The notes below the pieces were generated by a model. The model was not told where the DNA came from. It did not search any database and saw only the letters and a list, made by a program, of their open reading frames with translations. The translations under genes were made by a program, and so were the position numbers. Shown in pieces: positions 44,161-53,790 of a stretch of DNA of 64,000 nt. Every line of letters begins with the position of its first letter. The first letter of the stretch is position 1. Source of the stretch: Sipunculus nudus (lineage: Eukaryota > Annelida > Sipuncula > Golfingiida > Sipunculidae); contig CM049319.1 of NCBI GenBank assembly GCA_026874595.1, positions 1,063,501 to 1,127,500 of the forward strand, in the 5' to 3' direction.

Positions 44161-46410
44161 CTGCACTGTAACGGTGTTGAATATATTACTAAGGATACAC
44201 ATTAAAACACGCCAATACAGTCTGCACTGTTACGGTGTTGTATATATTACTAAGGATACACAATTAAACACGCCAATACAGTCTGCACTGATATTGGGTT
44301 GAATATATTATTAAGGCCACACATTAAAACACGCAACTACTGTCTACAATGTTATGATTTTGGATATATAACTAAGGTCACACAACAGAACATGCCACTA
44401 CGGTCTATCGAAGACGACACAACAAAACACGCCTCTACAGTCTTAACTGTTATGATTTTGGATATATTACTAAGGCCAAACAACAGAACACGCCACTACG
44501 GTCTAGTCTGTTATGAGTTTTGATATATTGCCGAGGCCACACAAAAAAAACACACACGCCACTACAGTTTACACTGATATGATTTGGGACATATCACAAA
44601 GGCACAAAATACACACGCAACTACTGTCTACAATGTTATGATTTTGGATATATTACTACGGCCACACAACAAACTCTTCACTGTTGTGATTTTGAATATA
44701 TTACTAAAACAACACAACAGATCCGGCCACTACAGTCTATACTATGACCAAGCAACAACACAAGCCTCTACAGTCTATACAGTTGTAATAGTTGTGATGT
44801 TGGATATATTACTAAGGTGACACGACAAAACACGCCACTACAGTCTACTCTATTATGATCTCGGATATATTACTAAGGCCACACAAAAAAACACGCAACT
44901 ACGGTCTACAATGTTATGATTTTTTGTATATTACTAAAGCCACACCAAAAATACGAAACTACTGTCTACAATGTTATGATTTTGTATATATTACTATGGC
45001 CACACGACAAAACACGCGACTACAGTCTACACTGTTATGATTTTGTGTATATTACTACGGCTTCACAACAAAACATTCCACTGCAGTCTTCTCTGTTATG
45101 ATTTTGGGATATAATACCAAGGTCACACAAAAACACGCCACTACAATCCACACTGCTATGGTGTTGAATATATTACTAAGGCCACACAATAAAACACGCA
45201 ACTTCTGTCTACAATATTATGATTTTGGATAAATAACTAAGGTCACACAACAGAACAGGCCACTACGGTCCAGCCTGTTATGATGTTGGATATATTAATA
45301 AGTCCACACAATAAAACACGCAACTTCTGTCAACAATGTTACGATTTTGGATATATAACTAAGGCCACACAACAGAACACGTCACTATATACGGTCTTTT
45401 GAAGACGACACAACAAAACACGCCTCTACAGTCTAAACTGTTATGATTTTGGATATATTACTAAGGCCACACAACAGAACACGCCACTACGGTCTAGTCT
45501 GTTATGAGTTTTGATATATTGCTGAGGCCACACAAAAAAACACGCCACTACAGTTTACACTGATATGATTTGAGACATATATCACAAAGGTCACAAAAAA
45601 CACGCAACTACTGTCTACAATGTTTTGATTTTGGATATATTACTAAGGCCACACAACAAAGCGCGACCACAGTCTTCACTGTTGTGATTTTGAATATATT
45701 ACTAAGACAACACAACAGATCAGGCCACTACAGTCTATACTATGACCAAACAACAAAACAAGCCGCTACAGTCTATACTGTTGTAATAGTTGTGATGTTG
45801 TATATATTACTAAGGCGACACGACAAAACACGCCACTACAGTCTACTCTATTATGATGTTGGATATATTACTAAGGCCACACAAAAAAAAAAAACACGCA
45901 ACTACTGTCTACAATGTTATGATTTTGTATATATTACTAAAGCCACACAAAAATTACGCAACTACTGTCTACAATGTCATGATTTTGTATATATTACTAT
46001 GGCCACACGACAAAACACGCGACTACAGTCTACACTGTTATGATTTTGTGTATATTACTAAGGCTTCACAACAAAATACGCCACTGCAGTCTTCTCTGTT
46101 ATGATTTTGGATATAATACCAAAGTCACACAAAAAACACGCCACTACAATCTACACTGCTATGGTGTTGAATATATTACTAAGGCCACACAATAAAACAC
46201 GCAACTCCTGTCTACAATGTTATGATTTTGGATAAATGACTAAGGTCACACAACAGAACAGGCCACAACGGTCTAGTCTGTTATGATGTTGGATAAATTA
46301 ATAAGTCCACACAATAAAACACGCATCTTCTGTCAACAATGTTATGATTTTGGATACATTACTAAGGTCACACAACAGAACACGTCACTACGGTCTAGTC
46401 TGTTATGCTG
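44161..46410. repeat. Diverged satellite edge with a duplicated block of about 1 kb
   Basis: Monomers remain recognisable (TTGGATATATTACTAAGGCC, CACTACAGTCTACACTGTTATGATTT) but differ from each other far more than in the core and no longer follow the 342/281 order. A block of roughly 1 kb is present twice: from about 44,410 and again from about 45,401. Both copies contain the same unusual landmarks in order: GAGTTTTGATATATTGC, GATTTGRGACATAT, ATCCGGCC/ATCAGGCC, ACTATGACCAA, TTGTAATAGTTGTGATG and GGCTTCACAACAAAA. The offset drifts from about 986 to 1,003 through small indels, including a longer A run at 45,887. Confidence 0.9.
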
Positions 46411-47632
46411 TTGGATATATTAATAAGTCAACACAATAAAACACGCAACTTCTGTCAACAATGTTACGATTTTGAATATATTACTAAGGCCACACAACAG
46501 AACAGGCCACTACGGTCTAGTCTGTTATGCTGTTGGATATATTAATAAGTCAACACAATAAAACACGCAACTTCTGTCAACAATGTTACGATTTTGAATA
46601 TATTACTAAGGCCACACAACAGAACAGGCCACTACGGTCTAGTCTGTTATGCTGTTGGATATATTAATAAGTCAACACAATAAAACACGCAACTTCTGTC
46701 GACAATGTTACGATTTTGAATATATTATTAAGGTCACACAACAGAACACGCCACTACGGTCTAGTCTGTTATGCTGTTGGATATATTGTTAAGTCAACAC
46801 AATAAAACACGCAACTTCTGTCAACAATGTTACGATTTTGAATATATTACTAAGGCCACACAACAGAACAGGCCACTACGGTCTAGTCCGTTATGCTGTT
46901 GGATAAATTAATAAGTCAACACAAGAAAAAACACGCAACTTCTGTCGACAATGTTACGATTTTGAATATATTACTCAGGCCACACAACAGAACACGCCAC
47001 TACGGTCTAGTCTGTTATGCTGTTTGATATATTAATAAGTCAACACAATAAAACACGCAACTTCTGTCAAAAATGTTACGATTTTGAATATATTACTAAG
47101 GCCACACAACAGAACAGGCCACTACGGCCTAGTCTGTTATGCTGTTGGATATATTAATAAGTCAACACAATAAAACACGCAACTCCTGTCAACAATGTTA
47201 CGATTTTGAATATATTACTAAGGCCACACAACAGAACAGGCCACTACGGTCTAGTCTGTTATGTTGTTGGATATATTAATAAGTCAACACAATAAAACAC
47301 GCAACTTCTGTCGACAATGTTACGATTTAGTATATATTACTAAGGCCACACAACAGAACAGGCCACTACGGTCTAGTCTGTTATGCTGTTGGATATATTA
47401 ATAAGTCAACACAATAAAACACGCAACTTCTGTCGACAATGTTACGATTTTGAATATATTACTAAGGCCACACAACAGAACAGGCCACAACGGTCTAGTC
47501 TGTTATGCTGTTGGATATATTAATAAGTCAACACAATAAAACACGCAACTTCTGTCGACAATGTTACGATTTAGAATATATTACTAAGGCCACACAACAG
47601 AACACGCCACTACGGTCTAGTCTGATATGCTG
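46411..47632. repeat. 122-bp dimeric satellite subfamily, ten copies
   Basis: TTGGATATATTAATAAG-type anchors lie at 46,411, 46,533, 46,655, 46,777, 46,899, 47,023, 47,145, 47,267, 47,389 and 47,511, with the next at 47,633. The spacing is 122 bp (one copy 124). Each dimer pairs a monomer with GTCAACACAATAAAAC and CTTCTGTC with a monomer carrying GGCCACACAACAGAACAGG and GGTCTAGTCTGTTATGCTG. This is a second, separately homogenised higher-order form of the same 61-bp monomer, at the outer edge of the array. Confidence 0.95.
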
Positions 47633-47965
47633 TTAGATATATTACTAAGGGCATACAGTAAAACACGCCGCTATATTCTACACTGTTACGGTGTTGAATA
47701 TATTACTAAGGCTACACAATTAAACACGCCAATACAATCTGCACTGATATAGGGTTGAATATATTATTAAGGCCACAATTAAAACACGCAACTACTGTCT
47801 ACATAGTTATGATTTTTAATATATAAGTAAGGCCACACAGCAGAACATGCCACTACGGTCTATCGAAGACGACACAACAAAACACGCCTCTACAGTCTAA
47901 ACTGTTATGATTTTGGATACTAAGGCCACACAATAGAACACGCCACTACCGTACATAGTCCGTTC
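47633..47965. repeat. Terminal degenerate monomers and array border
   Basis: About five poorly matching monomers close the array. One resembles the core m5/m1 pair (CAATTAAACACGCCAATAC near 47,716), and another contains the composite GAAGACGACACAAC junction of m2 near 47,865, so core-type sequence once extended this far. The last recognisable block is CACGCCACTACCGT around 47,940, after which the sequence is unrelated. Confidence 0.85.
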
Positions 47966-48012
47966 CAGTACCCCTGTCCACCTGTTTTTTCGCGATTATC
48001 TCTACATAAGAC

Positions 48013-48027
48013 AACCCTAACCCTAAC
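48013..48027. repeat. Short telomere-like motif (CCCTAA)2
   Basis: The sequence AACCCTAACCCTAAC, two and a half copies of the metazoan telomere repeat, lies about 50 bp outside the satellite border. It is too short to be called an interstitial telomere with confidence and could be chance. Confidence 0.4.
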
Positions 48028-48360
48028 TTCTACATTTATCCTTCACCAATGTTCTTTGTACATACTAGACAACAGGTATCTACATTGGGCAAGCAACGCT
48101 GTCCATATCCCCAGTATATATCATTTGTTGGTTGCTGTATACTTGGCTGATAATATAATGTTGCAATGAACTTCCTGTTTCAGAGGCAGGAGGTTGCCAA
48201 GCTTGCTAGCCAGGTAGCTAGCTACAAAGGCAGCAAGGATGAATGCTTTGTAATTACCCCTGCCTAAGATGGCTAACTGCCCTGACAGGGGTGACAGCTT
48301 TGTACTTGTCTGCAATTGACCCAAGCCTTGTGTCCATTTCAAGTATACCAGTATCACATT
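48028..48360. other. No gene recognised
   Basis: This is non-satellite sequence with no coding signature I can support. It contains a locally repetitive GCTAGCCAGGTAGCTAGCT palindrome-like patch near 48,205. Confidence 0.5.
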
Positions 48361-48505
48361 TGTACCTGGAGTACCTTATACCAGGTACAGAAACTTTAGT
48401 TCCAAGTACAGGTACAAGCTACTTCCTTCTCATGACAGCCAGGTACAGGCACAGATACAGGTACTCTAATTGTGTACCTAGGTAAAGGTACAGGTGCAAG
48501 TACCT
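48361..48505. repeat. Degenerate GTACCTG/GGTACAG-rich simple repeat
   Basis: Words such as GGTACAG, AGGTACA, CAAGTACAGG and GTACCTGG recur at short irregular spacing, giving a low-complexity tract based on GGTACA. ORFs across it on both strands are artefacts of composition. Confidence 0.7.
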
Positions 48506-48762
48506 GGCCCCAACCCTGAAAGGAACATTCATTTATATATTTTGTGTAACAAACTACCATAATATATAATACTCCGTCATTATGCGGTTTGGAAATTAAT
48601 GCATACAAAGCGGATTACTTGAATATTTTGAATTTTAGACTTAAATACATTTTGCAAGTGTGAATATATGATGATTGCAATTAGTAGTATTAAACAAAAA
48701 TGATACTTGATAGTTCCTTTTTTTTATTTTCAGTAAATTGTATTCATATTGATATTCATGAA

Positions 48763-48903
48763 TACATTTGTATTTGTATTCGTATTCGTATTCAAATAGG
48801 CCTACATTTCTGTTTTGTAGTATTTGTATTCGTATTCGTATTCGTGTACCCCTGCTGTATTCGTATTTGTATTCGAATACATTTCTCCTGTATTCGACCC
48901 ATG

Positions 48904-48905
<2 letters not shown>
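48763..48905. repeat. Degenerate TATTCG hexanucleotide repeat
   Basis: Runs of TATTCG/TATTTG recur (clear around 48,770-48,795, 48,820-48,845 and 48,858-48,875), interrupted by short unrelated pieces. It passes directly into the (TA)n tract. Confidence 0.8.

Positions 48906-48906
<1 letters not shown>

Positions 48907-48957
<51 letters not shown>
48907..48957. repeat. (TA)n microsatellite
   Basis: An almost pure TA dinucleotide tract of about 50 bp lies between CTGA and GATATATACC. It is self-complementary, so cruciform extrusion and length variation are expected. Confidence 0.97.
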
Positions 48958-48960
<3 letters not shown>

Positions 48961-49011
48961 ATATACCGGGCACTGCAAAGACATTAGTGCTGTTCAACTG
49001 CATATATATGA

Positions 49012-49108
49012 AGTCCAGAAATGAACGCTGACGGCCCCCACAATTAAATATCCACCCCAAAAGCCTCGGCGGGTGTTTGTGAAGCCCGTCAGCGTTCAGT
49101 TCTGGACT
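49012..49108. repeat. Inverted repeat with 25-bp arms and about 47-bp loop
   Basis: The arm at 49,012-49,036 (AGTCCAGAAATGAACGCTGA and 5 more bases) is the reverse complement of 49,084-49,108 with two mismatches. A transcript would fold into a strong hairpin. Outside the arms I see no clear target-site duplication. It may be a small foldback element, the tip of a larger degenerate element, or a structured RNA. Confidence 0.85.
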
Positions 49109-49701
49109 ACAAGTTTTCTAGCCACAGCCGGTACTAATCTATTTACATTTGTAAAAAAATGCCACTTTAAATACCTTAAACAAAAAGTTGCGAAAATTTA
49201 CAATATTCCATGCGAATCCACGTATTTCATGACCCCGAGAATGCGGCACAGGCATCTTGCCAACCCTACTTGAAATGAACTGGCCGGAATATTCTCCTAA
49301 CTTTTGACCGCTTTGGGCGTACTTGCCTTGCAATGTGGGCGATCCCATTTCAAGGTTGGTATGACCCCAGAAATAAAACCATATGTTCAGAAATAACATT
49401 CTATACACATATAGGTTTCGGGATAACCTTTGTATATGTGTCTCATTTAAAAAAGGGGGAGTGCGTGGTTTTGAATATATGTTTCTGCGATTACCAATAA
49501 ATTCAGATTAGGCCTAAACGCATGAATTTAAATTCCTTTCCAAGGAAAATTGTACAAAAATCAACGCAAGGCAGGCTGGGAACCATGTTAATCAAATACT
49601 GTGCTTGTGACAGCCATTTATTTAAACTTTGCCAGAAAAGGTCATGTGCGTATTCAAATGACTGAGTGAGGAATTGTGGCTAACATACAGAAAAAAATGC
49701 C
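49109..49701. other. No gene recognised
   Basis: Short ORFs on both strands (for example 49,139-49,408 minus) have no motif I recognise. A small imperfect dyad (ACACATATAGGTT...AACCTTTGTATATGTGT) lies at 49,405-49,441. Confidence 0.5.
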
Positions 49702-50044
49702 TAAGGCCAAAAAAAATTAAAGGTATGGTTCTCAGGCACCGCCCGCATCAATTTTAAACCCCCGCATCAAAAATTTTTATTTTTATTTTCAATAAAACTC
49801 CCAATTTTGAGCTGCTGCCGCTACGACATTTCTTTCAAGAAGATAAAACCATACAATTTCCTTTGTTTTGTAGTACTTTTACTTATTTAGCAAAATAAAA
49901 CTGTTATTTTTCATGCTTTTCCCTTATCATTTGACATTTTAATCGAAACATACCAAAAAATTTAAAATAAAAAAAAGCGCCCGCCCGCATTGATTTCTGA
50001 AAAAAAGTGCCTGAGAACCATACCTTTATTTTATTTTGGCCTAA
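49702..50044. mobile_element. PIF/Harbinger-type MITE with TAA target-site duplication
   Basis: Terminal inverted repeats of 35 bp lie at 49,705-49,739 and 50,007-50,041 with two mismatches. The inner 22 bp (ending TATGGTTCTCAGGCAC on the plus strand) match perfectly, and the outermost bases are GGCC. A TAA trinucleotide flanks the element on both sides (49,702-49,704 and 50,042-50,044), as expected for the 3-bp TWA duplications of PIF/Harbinger transposons. The element itself is 337 bp, AT-rich and without an ORF, so it is non-autonomous. Two CGCCCGCATYRATTT blocks just inside the termini are in direct orientation, a subterminal repeat. The superfamily call rests on TSD length and GG-start only. 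Confidence 0.8.
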
Positions 50045-50460
50045 GCTTCAAATTGTCATCAGATTGAAAGGACTGCGTGACCCCCGCCCAGAGAGCCGCC
50101 GGTGATATATTGTAAATGGTTCGCTGGTGCTGCAGGCCCGGTACACGTGCCTGGGAGAAATCAAGGGCACACATGCACGGTGTACAAGCTTTTGCCGTTT
50201 TATTATTATTAACACTGGCACTGCTTATCATCATTCAAAAGGATAGTAAATTGGGGGGGGGGACACTTTAAGTAGAAACCGCGTTTTTTTATGCGAATAC
50301 GACACTTTTTAGCCGAGATATCATAATAATTTTATTGTTAATTCAAGCGTCTGTTTTTTTTTTAACTTAAAAAGGATCTCCTCAGACTCTGAAACAACGT
50401 ATCGAACTTATCGAAGGGAGAGAGCAGGGGTATAATTCATGTACAGTCATATGGCACGGG
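50045..50460. other. No gene recognised; possible decayed LINE continuation
   Basis: This stretch lies directly 3' of the minus-strand L1-like endonuclease relic and could be the decayed continuation of the same ORF, but I cannot find reverse transcriptase motifs in it. It contains a G run near 50,250 and T-rich tracts at 50,285 and 50,352. Confidence 0.4.
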
Positions 50461-51360
50461 CTACATACATGTTATTAATGAGAGTGATATACTGTTGTGC
50501 ACATGTTTAATGTTTGACCACTCCACATCGCTAAACAGCGGGAACCTACCACCTGCAAATGGAACACCGCTTATGACGTCACGCGCGTTAATATTATTAA
50601 CATACTCTTCTTCATCCGAAAGAGAGCAGTTCAGCTTCCATAAGCCAGTATCTTGTTTATTAACTGAAGTCTTAAGAGAAAGTTGAACGGCTAAATGGTC
50701 ACTCTTATAGCGAATTGAATTTTCATATGCTCAACAAAAAATCGACTCTAAGAGGTTAAACAATAATTGAGTCTACTTGATGCAGGGCTGGGTTTGAACG
50801 GGTGCAAGTTGGTCTCTCTTATTTGGGTGTGAAAATCTCCACACATCATCTATGCTGTGGCTGCTATACCAATCCCTAAGTATTTTCCATGATTGTTTAT
50901 GTGTGATTATTTGGCTTTCTAATCTATCTTTATCTTTTTTTCATAACCAAATTAAAATCACCGGCTATTATACATTTTTCGTTTCCTAAAAAATCTATTT
51001 CTCCAATGTTTGTTGAAAAAAGTATATTCGTCATCATTTGATCTATAATTAACAGCCAATGTAACATTATGGTATCCTAATCTGAAATCTTACATTTTCG
51101 TCTCTAACAACATCTTTAATTATTATACCTGAACCATTTTTAATGAGAATACACACATCTCTGGGATTCTCCTGCCCATGAGAAAACAGGGCTTTACCTC
51201 TCCATTCAGCTTGCCAGAAAGCTTCCATATTGTTCGAACTATGAGTTTCCCGCAAAAGAATGACCGATTCGTCTTTTTTGTTCAGCCAATGGAAAACTTC
51301 GGGTCGCTTTCTGTACTCTGACAACCCTCTAACATTCAAGGCCAGTATCTTAACTAAATC
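50461..51360 (-). pseudogene. L1-like LINE ORF2 relic: apurinic endonuclease domain
   Basis: Read on the minus strand through several frameshifts and stops, the sequence gives the motif series of the AP-type endonuclease that opens ORF2 of L1-like non-LTR retrotransposons. In order these are: KILALNVRGLSEYRKRPEVF near 51,350-51,280; LLRETHSS (usually QETHSS, the catalytic Glu retained) near 51,240; YRSNDDEYTFF near 51,030; IIAGDFNLVM near 50,955; RVDFLLS near 50,740; SDHLAVQLSL near 50,690. GLWKLNCSL and a DEEEYVNNI stretch, usual just after the domain, follow. The enzyme nicks target DNA to prime reverse transcription. This copy is dead: the frame breaks at least near 51,067, 50,925 and 50,800, and no RT domain follows. 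Assignment to the L1/Tx1 group is from motif style. Confidence 0.88.
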
Positions 51361-51898
51361 AATAGTATTGATATAAAGATATCTCTAATATTCAATAGAA
51401 ACCAACACATAAACAACTAAGATTAGATATACGAAAGCAAGGGCCATGCCAAGAGGATGTGCCTCTCCTTAGAATCTACTAGTTACAAGTAAGAAAAAAA
51501 AAGTGCGAAAATGTAAACATAAATTATACAAGTAATAGCAAAAACATGAATTACCAATCTTCCAGACAGTCCCGTAGGTCTGAAATAAAACATGACGTCC
51601 TTGTTCCGTTTTAACGTTGTGCCGTGTCAGTTTGCTTGTTTGTGAAGGCGATAATAAGTTACACACAGAATAACAGAGCGTCTCTTACGCGGAGGGAATA
51701 CCTGGGTAGGTCCCCGGCCATTAGTCAGTCTCTCAGACCAGTAGGTAGAGAATGCTTTCCGACTTGCGATTCTGTTACTGGGCTACACGTGTGGCGGCAA
51801 CCGCGTGTTCGTAATCACGCAAGCTCCTACTGGAATTGGTTGGTTGACCCGTCTTAGCGCGTCACCTCACCTGCGAGTTTGCTGAATAGAAACGTCAT
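51361..51898. other. No gene recognised; possible linker or UTR of the LINE
   Basis: This lies between the endonuclease relic and a possible ORF1 fragment. A patch at 51,735-51,830 faintly recalls a tRNA-derived SINE (GTAGGTAGAGAATGC resembling an A box, GTTCGTAATC resembling a B box), but the fold does not hold together. Confidence 0.4.
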
Positions 51899-52204
51899 AA
51901 CTGTGATGCGAACGGCCTTAGGTAGAAGTTGATTGAATTGGTACCTCTGCACCCTCAATCAAACGTCTTCCGTGCCATAATCTTGAAATTTTCTTTTTTT
52001 GAAGGCCTCATTCATTTGTGCTTTGGCCTGACGTTTCAGTCTGTAATCTCGCGCTGTGACGTCTTCAATCAGACACAATGGCCCTTTGTTCACCGCAGGT
52101 TTTTTACTCCTCTGACCGACGCATTTCGATTTGGAGACTGAAAATTCACTAGTATGTGTCGAGGAACACCAGTTTTTGTGCGCGAACTCTGTATACATTT
52201 TCAA
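51899..52204 (-). pseudogene. Possible LINE ORF1 fragment
   Basis: The minus strand has an 81-codon frame ending near 51,959, rich in Lys/Arg, with LIEDVTARDYRLKRQAKAQM followed by NEAFKKRK. After one stop it continues in the same frame as VQRYQFNQLLPKAVRIT. Composition and the position just upstream of an L1-like endonuclease on the same strand would fit the nucleic-acid-binding ORF1 protein of the same element. I do not recognise a specific ORF1 domain, so the assignment is inference. A decayed gene of another kind is equally possible. Confidence 0.3.
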
Positions 52205-52615
52205 GCATATTGGTGGAGCCCTGCATCGGGGTTTCCCCGACTACTTTCACTTTTGCTTTAATTTCAGCTACAATTTTTAACACTTCTCGTTCTTGTTTTC
52301 TTTCATTCCTGTTAATCCTCCATATTTTTCTATAAGTTTTTTAAAAATTTGTTTACCCTAAGAGTTGTTAATTTTCACAGTCTCATTACGTGATGCATGT
52401 TTTCAGTCTTTTCCTTCTGTACAACCTATAGATTTCACCTACTGCACATGTGACCCATAACTAAATATTGGATCCTGTATAATTTGGTGTCAGAAGGTCA
52501 AAGGTCAAATCACGTAAACCTAATTCTCAAATTTGTTATCCGATGATTGAGTCTAGTTTGGTTTGGGACTTTTTTTTACCGAATAATAAGGAAATATTAT
52601 ATCAATTTAAGGTCG
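52205..52615. other. No gene recognised
   Basis: AT-rich sequence without coding motifs, except for the direct-repeat motif listed separately. Confidence 0.5.
52495..52507 (+). promoter_or_regulatory. Perfect DR1 nuclear-receptor half-site pair
   Basis: AGGTCAAAGGTCA is two AGGTCA half-sites separated by one base, the consensus for RXR/HNF4/COUP-type receptors. No nearby intact gene gives it a target, and it may be a chance or transposon-derived match. Confidence 0.3.
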
Positions 52616-53598
52616 CTGGTGGAGGTTATCCTCAGTCGTGTGTTCAGTTGGATAACTCTGTTACGACTGATAAATTTGATTAATTTTTCACGTAACTTTC
52701 ACGTAAATGTTCCAAACGCTACTCTACTGTCTTTATATCACGCCTCTGAGCAACCACATCCAACATCCAGGAACTGAGCATTTGTTCTATGCTGATGATA
52801 CCCAGTTGTAAAATATGTTACGTTCAGATTATTCTGAAGTAAGGAGGCATCTTAGTGATATGGAAGCCTGATTTGAACTTGTAAGAATGTGGAGATTTGG
52901 AAACAAAGACAGAAGGCATAACGTTCTCCTAAAGGTACCAGCATTATGACAGGTCGGTGGTGAGAGCATGAAATCAGCTGTTCGTGTAAAAGACCTTTTC
53001 CTGGACATGTTCCTTATCACGGAAAACCAAGTGAATAATCTGTGTAAGAGTGCGTTAGCTCAGTTGCAAATCATCGCTAATATCAGGCGTTACTCAGCAA
53101 CTGAAGTAGATAAGTCCCTGGTACACTTTCTTGTATAATCCCGTTTGGATTGTTGTAACAGTCTCCTTGTTGGCCTTCTACCCACACTGATTAACAAGCT
53201 ACAGCAATCCTGAACACTGGGACCAAAATTGTTACAAGGACAAGCAAATATGATTATATAAAACATGTGCTCAAAGGTCTCGATTGGTTACACATAGAGA
53301 GGAGAATACAATATGAGTTCTTATTGTATACACATAAAGACATACATGGGGATGCACCACATGCAGTGCACTCAAGATCTGCTGAATGTGAGAACACCAG
53401 AAAGATCTCCGAGATCCAGTAATACCACCCAGCTGTGCATTTCCTATACCAAGACAAAGACATGGTGAATGGTCATTCGAGAACGCTGCAGCTAGAAAAT
53501 GGAATGACCAGTCGGACTGCTTGAGAAACATGAGCATAGTGGAGGGTTTTGAAGTACTCTTAAGACACCTTTTTTGTACGAATAAGGTTGAAGAGTAG
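52616..53598 (+). pseudogene. CR1/L2-like LINE relic: 3' part of reverse transcriptase ORF
   Basis: The plus strand read through many stops and shifts gives: FSWITLLRLIN and a VP at 52,709 (the stretch before the usual VPQGS), LLSLYHAS, then HLFYADDTQL at 52,779-52,808, where YADD is the catalytic motif of the polymerase. Further on come LDCCN-like and NKLQ-like pieces near 53,150-53,210, IVTRTSKYDYIKHVLKGLDW from 53,229, and the family's C-terminal signature SFENAAARKWND at 53,473-53,508 with VLLRHLF at 53,554-53,574. The natural stop is at 53,596. This is the end of the CR1/L2 RT protein. The copy is 5'-truncated and inactive. It lies in opposite orientation to the L1-like relic upstream. 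Confidence 0.87.
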
Positions 53599-53790
53599 TT
53601 GTGATATTTTCTAGTCAGTGTGAAGATTAACGAGATAAAAATAATGTAATGAATATCCAGTCCGTGGATAAAAAATAAAAATTTTAAGCCTTTTTTAATC
53701 GATTAATCAAACTTTATTTTTAACATTTAATTGCCTGTTTTATCTCATATAATTATTTTAGTTTTATATGCCATTTTACTATATTTTTAG
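53599..53790. other. AT-rich flank, possibly the LINE 3' UTR
   Basis: AT-rich sequence follows the RT stop. No simple-repeat tail typical of CR1/L2 ends is clear. Confidence 0.4.

Larger units (their letters stand above)
1..47965. repeat. Large satellite array, about 61-bp basic monomer, multi-level higher-order structure
   Basis: The whole stretch is built from one monomer of about 61 bp. Each copy starts near TTGRATATATTAYTAAGG, continues through an ACACA...AAAACACGC block and ends in a CAGTCTRCACTGT-like block. The unit is seen directly: successive TTGAATATAT/TTGGATATAT/TTAAATATAT anchors lie 61 bp apart (for example 180, 241, 302, 363). From 1 to about 44,160 the monomers are organised in 342/281-bp units and these in super-units of 10 to 13 kb. 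Beyond that the monomers are diverged. The array starts outside the window and ends near 47,965. Short ORFs that recur in every unit (70, 94 and 67 codons) use TTG starts, share the repeat period and occur on both strands, so I do not regard them as genes. Which chromosomal region this is (pericentromeric, subtelomeric, interstitial) cannot be told from the sequence. Confidence 0.98.

Noticed and set aside
21-44298. Hundreds of 66-147-codon ORFs on both strands of the satellite
   Set aside because: They recur with the unit period, start at TTG rather than ATG on the plus strand, overlap on both strands, and their frame is broken by the 61-bp and 281-bp steps. They are by-products of repetition.
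48121-48485. Small ORFs on both strands near the GTACCTG-rich tract
   Set aside because: No domain, signal or conservation evidence; low-complexity sequence.
48641-49060. Overlapping ORFs across the TATTCG and (TA)n tracts
   Set aside because: They encode runs of Tyr-Ile or Tyr-Glu purely from simple repeats, on both strands.
49139-49408. 89-codon minus-strand ORF as a gene
   Set aside because: No recognisable motif and no supporting context; a plus-strand ORF overlaps it.
51735-51830. tRNA gene or tRNA-derived SINE
   Set aside because: A-box-like and B-box-like words are present but the acceptor and anticodon stems cannot be paired, and no tail or target duplication is seen.
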